NCBI GenBank assembly: GCA_050292235.1
Contig: JBNKLG010000057.1
Coordinates: forward strand, 1-17,124
Direction: 5' to 3'
Origin: JBNKLG01 sp050292235
GTDB lineage: Bacteria > Pseudomonadota > Gammaproteobacteria > Chromatiales > Chromatiaceae
DNA: 17,124 nucleotides
Below are positions 14,367 to 17,124 of the stretch, piece by piece; position 1 is the stretch's first letter, and every line of letters starts with the position of its first letter. The translations under genes were made by a program, and so were the position numbers. Under the pieces are notes generated by a model. The model worked only from the letters and a program-made list of their open reading frames with translations. It made no database searches and was not told the DNA's origin.

Positions 14367-16841
14367 ATGTTGGCTTATCTGCCAGAGCTACCCGTTACCC
14401 AGGTCCTGCCTGAGTTGCGTCATGCCTTAACCCGGCAGAACCACGCCATTCTCAGTGCGCCGCCGGGTTCCGGTAAGACCACCCTGGTTCCTCTGGCCCT
14501 CATGGATGAACCCTGGTTGCAGGGGCAACGCATTCTGCTGCTGGAGCCACGGCGCCTGGCCGCGAGGCTCTGCGCCGAGCGCATGGCGCAGTTACTGGAC
14601 GAACCCCTGGGCAAGCGGGTGGGTTATCGCATTCGACAGGAACGGCGCGTCTCCTCGACGACTCGCATCGAGGTGGTGACTGAGGGAATTTTGACCCGGC
14701 AGATCCAGCAGGACCCCGAACTCAAGGGGGTGGGCCTGCTGATCTTCGATGAGTTCCATGAGCGCAGCCTGCAGACGGATCTGGGGCTGGCTTTGGCCCT
14801 GGATGTGATGGGTGCTCTGCGGGAGGATCTGCGGCTTCTGATCATGTCCGCTACCCTGGATAGCCAGGCCCTGGCCGATTTTTTAGGCGACGCGGCCCAG
14901 ATCGAGGCCCAGGGCCGCAGCCATCCGGTGGAGGTCCATTACCAGGATCGACCCAGCGATCAGCTGCCAGTCACTCAGGCTCTGCGAGGTGTACTCCGGG
15001 CGCTGCGGGAGCAGTCGGGCGACCTGCTGGTGTTTCTGCCCGGCACGGGGGAGATCCGGCGTTTACAGCAGGTGTTGAGCGAACAACTGGGGCCGGAGGT
15101 GTTGATCTGCCCCCTCTATGCCGACCTTGATCGCGCAGGCCAGACCCTGGCCCTGACGCCGGATGCCCAGGGGCGCAGGCGTATTGTGCTGGCCACCACA
15201 GTGGCGGAGACCAGTCTGACCATTGAGGGCATCCATACCGTGGTGGATCTGGGGCTGGCCCGTCAGCCCCATTTCGATCCCAATTCGGGTCTGAGCCGTT
15301 TGGTTACAGTCCGTTGCTCAGCAGCAGCGACGGATCAACGGGCGGGACGGGCAGGGCGGCTGGGGCCTGGACACTGCTATCGCCTATGGTCGGCGTCACA
15401 GCAATCCCAACTGGTACCGGCAACGGCTGCTGAGATGCTCCAGAGTGATCTGGCCCCCCTGGTGCTGGAACTTGCCCGTTGGGGCGCATCACCGGATGAT
15501 CTGCGCTGGCTCGATCCCCCGCCTCGGGGCGCCTGGCAGCAGGGGGTGGATCTGCTGGTTCGGTTGGGTTTGCTGGATGGTCGTGGTCAGATCACGGCGG
15601 CAGGTCAGCGGGTCAGTGATTTCGGTATCCATCCGCGCCTGGGGGCCATGCTGTTGACGGGTGAACGAACGGGGCAGGGCAGGCTCGCGGCGGATCTGGC
15701 AGCAATTCTCTCAGAGCGGGATCTGATGACGGGATCGCAAAGACCCGTGGATATCGGCCTGCGTCTGAAGCTGTTGGCCGAATGTCGTGATCGCAGGCAG
15801 GGTGGTCCCTGTCGAAGACTGCTACAGCTCAGCCGCCGGTGGCTGAAGGGATTACGATCCGGCGAATCGGCGGATCTGACACCGGGTGGCCTCTTGCTGG
15901 CCGCCTTTCCAGACCGTCTTGCCCAGCTGAAGGACCAGCGGGGTTTGCGCTACAAACTGGCCCAGGGGCCATCGGCCACCCTGCCGGAAGGCGACGCTCT
16001 GACCGGTTCGCCCTATCTGGTGGTCACCAATCTCGATGCGGGGCGGCGCGAGGGGCGCATCTTTATGGCGGCAGCGGTGACAGAGGCCGAAATTCGGGCG
16101 GTTCTGACCGAAGGGATCGAGATCCGTCGGCAGGTCCAGTGTCAGGCGGGTCTGGTGCGAGCTATGGAACAGCAGTGCTATGCCACTCTGGTGTTGAGTG
16201 AACGCCCTCTGGCCGATCCCGATCCCCAGTCGGTGCAACAAGCGCTCCTGGCTACGCTGGTCGAGCAGGGCCTAAGTGTACTGAATTGGAGTAAGGCGGC
16301 CCAGGTGCTACGGCAGCGGCTGATTTTTCTACGCCTCTGGCAACCGGATGCCGGGTGGCCCGATCTCTCCGATGAGGCGCTGCTGTCGTCGTTGGAGAAC
16401 TGGTTGGGTCCCTGGGTATCGGGCATGAATCGTTTGCAGCAATTAGCGGGGCTGGATCTGACTGAGGTGCTGCGGGCGCTCTTGTCCTGGCCTCAACAAC
16501 AGGCGTTGGAAACCCTTGCCCCCAGCCATCTCTCTGTGCCCAGTGGCTCCAGTAAAGCCCTGGATTACACGGATCCCACCGCTCCAGTGCTGGCGGTCAA
16601 GCTGCAAGAGCTGTTTGGTCTGCTGGAGACCCCCAGGATCTGTGCCCATCAGGTGCCGCTGACCCTGCATTTGCTCTCACCCGCCAGGCGTCCCGTACAA
16701 GTTACCCAGGACCTAGAGGGTTTTTGGCAAAACACCTATCAGGACGTCAAAAAAGAGCTGAAAGGCCGTTATCCCAAACACTATTGGCCGGATGATCCCT
16801 TCACGGCCATCGCCACGGCCCGGGTGCGACCCGTACAATAG
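14367..16841 (+). CDS. hrpB: DEAH-box ATP-dependent helicase HrpB
   Basis: 824 residues, matching the usual HrpB length (E. coli about 810). Helicase core in order: LPELRHAL, Walker A APPGSGKTT (31-39), LEPRRLAARLCAERM (motif Ia), DEFH box (128-131), SAT (161-163), TTVAETSLTIEGI (motif V), and DQRAGRAGRLGPG (motif VI, about 320-332). These are followed by the winged-helix/ratchet region and the HrpB C-terminal domain ending FWQNTYQDVKKELKGRYPKHYWPDDP, which separates HrpB from HrpA. The family is thought to act on RNA, and the cellular role is poorly defined in most bacteria. The start has only a weak Shine-Dalgarno (AAG). The GC-rich composition contrasts with the AT-rich genes immediately upstream. 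The radical SAM gene starts 5 bases after the stop. Confidence 0.96.
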   Translation: MLAYLPELPVTQVLPELRHALTRQNHAILSAPPGSGKTTLVPLALMDEPWLQGQRILLLEPRRLAARLCAERMAQLLDEPLGKRVGYRIRQERRVSSTTRIEVVTEGILTRQIQQDPELKGVGLLIFDEFHERSLQTDLGLALALDVMGALREDLRLLIMSATLDSQALADFLGDAAQIEAQGRSHPVEVHYQDRPSDQLPVTQALRGVLRALREQSGDLLVFLPGTGEIRRLQQVLSEQLGPEVLICPLYADLDRAGQTLALTPDAQGRRRIVLATTVAETSLTIEGIHTVVDLGLARQPHFDPNSGLSRLVTVRCSAAATDQRAGRAGRLGPGHCYRLWSASQQSQLVPATAAEMLQSDLAPLVLELARWGASPDDLRWLDPPPRGAWQQGVDLLVRLGLLDGRGQITAAGQRVSDFGIHPRLGAMLLTGERTGQGRLAADLAAILSERDLMTGSQRPVDIGLRLKLLAECRDRRQGGPCRRLLQLSRRWLKGLRSGESADLTPGGLLLAAFPDRLAQLKDQRGLRYKLAQGPSATLPEGDALTGSPYLVVTNLDAGRREGRIFMAAAVTEAEIRAVLTEGIEIRRQVQCQAGLVRAMEQQCYATLVLSERPLADPDPQSVQQALLATLVEQGLSVLNWSKAAQVLRQRLIFLRLWQPDAGWPDLSDEALLSSLENWLGPWVSGMNRLQQLAGLDLTEVLRALLSWPQQQALETLAPSHLSVPSGSSKALDYTDPTAPVLAVKLQELFGLLETPRICAHQVPLTLHLLSPARRPVQVTQDLEGFWQNTYQDVKKELKGRYPKHYWPDDPFTAIATARVRPVQ

Positions 16842-16845
16842 AGGA

Positions 16846-17124
16846 ATGAACGCCACCCTTGCCTATCCCATTCGTGATGCCCTCTATCTCAACATCACGG
16901 ATCGCTGCACCCTGGTCTGTGCCTTCTGCCCCAAGCACAATGGCAGGACCCAGGTTCATGAGCATGAACTCTATCTGCCCAAACGACCGGAGCTGGAGGA
17001 GATGCTGGCGGCCATCGGTGATCCCTGCGGCTATCGAGAGGTGGTCTTCTGTGGGTATGGCGAGCCGACCTTGCGGCTCACACTCCTTTTGCAAATCGCC
17101 GCTGTTATGAAAGAGAAAGAGATG
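16846..17124 (+). CDS. Radical SAM protein, probably of the TatD-associated group (N-terminal part, runs off the right edge)
   Basis: 93 codons, open at the right edge. LYLNITDRCTLVCAFCPK carries the CxxxCxxC [4Fe-4S]-cluster motif (Cys21, Cys25, Cys28) of radical SAM enzymes, and EVVFCGYGEPTLRL (65-78) supplies the GEP element that binds the SAM amino group. The NITDRC/CAFCPK and VVFCGxGEPTLRL blocks resemble the radical SAM family that is linked with TatD-type nucleases, from memory of the family; the substrate is unknown. GAGGA directly abuts the ATG and overlaps the hrpB stop region, a spacing too short to be ideal. No in-frame upstream start exists before the TAG-spanning region, so this ATG is the best choice. 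Downstream sequence would show whether a tatD gene follows. Confidence 0.8.
   Translation, partial: MNATLAYPIRDALYLNITDRCTLVCAFCPKHNGRTQVHEHELYLPKRPELEEMLAAIGDPCGYREVVFCGYGEPTLRLTLLLQIAAVMKEKEM

Noticed and set aside
14239..14430. 63-codon plus-strand frame before hrpB
   Set aside because: No ribosome binding site or recognisable protein features, and it overlaps the hrpB start in another frame.
15852..16241. 129-codon minus-strand frame inside hrpB
   Set aside because: It is antisense to hrpB coding sequence with no start signal or motif.

Overview
The window reads as chromosome from a gammaproteobacterium. The mfd gene with a csiV-type gene just behind it, an 824-residue HrpB helicase and an MltB-type lytic transglycosylase all fit that class. 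The order or genus cannot be fixed from the sequence; a sulfur-oxidising or Chromatiales-like host is only a guess. There is no transposase, integrase, tRNA, rRNA or CRISPR array.

Left half, minus strand: reading leftwards from about 9070, the genes are an MltB-like peptidoglycan lytic transglycosylase, an AT-rich secreted glycosidase-like protein behind a 30-base near-palindrome, a cytoplasmic HDOD-GAF-like-GGDEF protein (c-di-GMP signalling), a small exported protein made of seven Trp-containing 11-residue repeats that starts 2 bases after the GGDEF stop codon, the transcription-repair coupling factor Mfd, and the first 98 codons of a CsiV-family cell-wall protein running off the left edge.

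Right half, plus strand: a short divergent intergenic region (9069-9152) carries a consensus -10 box. It serves a 63-residue unknown protein that overlaps (ATGA) a Rad50/SbcC-like ATPase whose coiled coil is interrupted by a predicted transmembrane hairpin. An AT-rich segment (about 11165-14366) follows. It holds a Cache-like/HAMP membrane sensor with no output domain and two related PhnD-type periplasmic binding proteins with no ABC permease or ATPase. The GC-rich hrpB gene comes next, then the start of a radical SAM gene that runs off the right edge.

The core genes (mfd, hrpB, csiV, mltB) look ordinary. The parts most worth a second look are the orphan sensor plus paired binding proteins, the membrane-anchored Rad50-like ATPase with its small coupled partner, the hendecad-repeat exported protein coupled to a diguanylate cyclase, and the palindrome before the glycosidase-like gene. 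None is proven to be a new system. Functions given for them are inference from architecture and neighbourhood.
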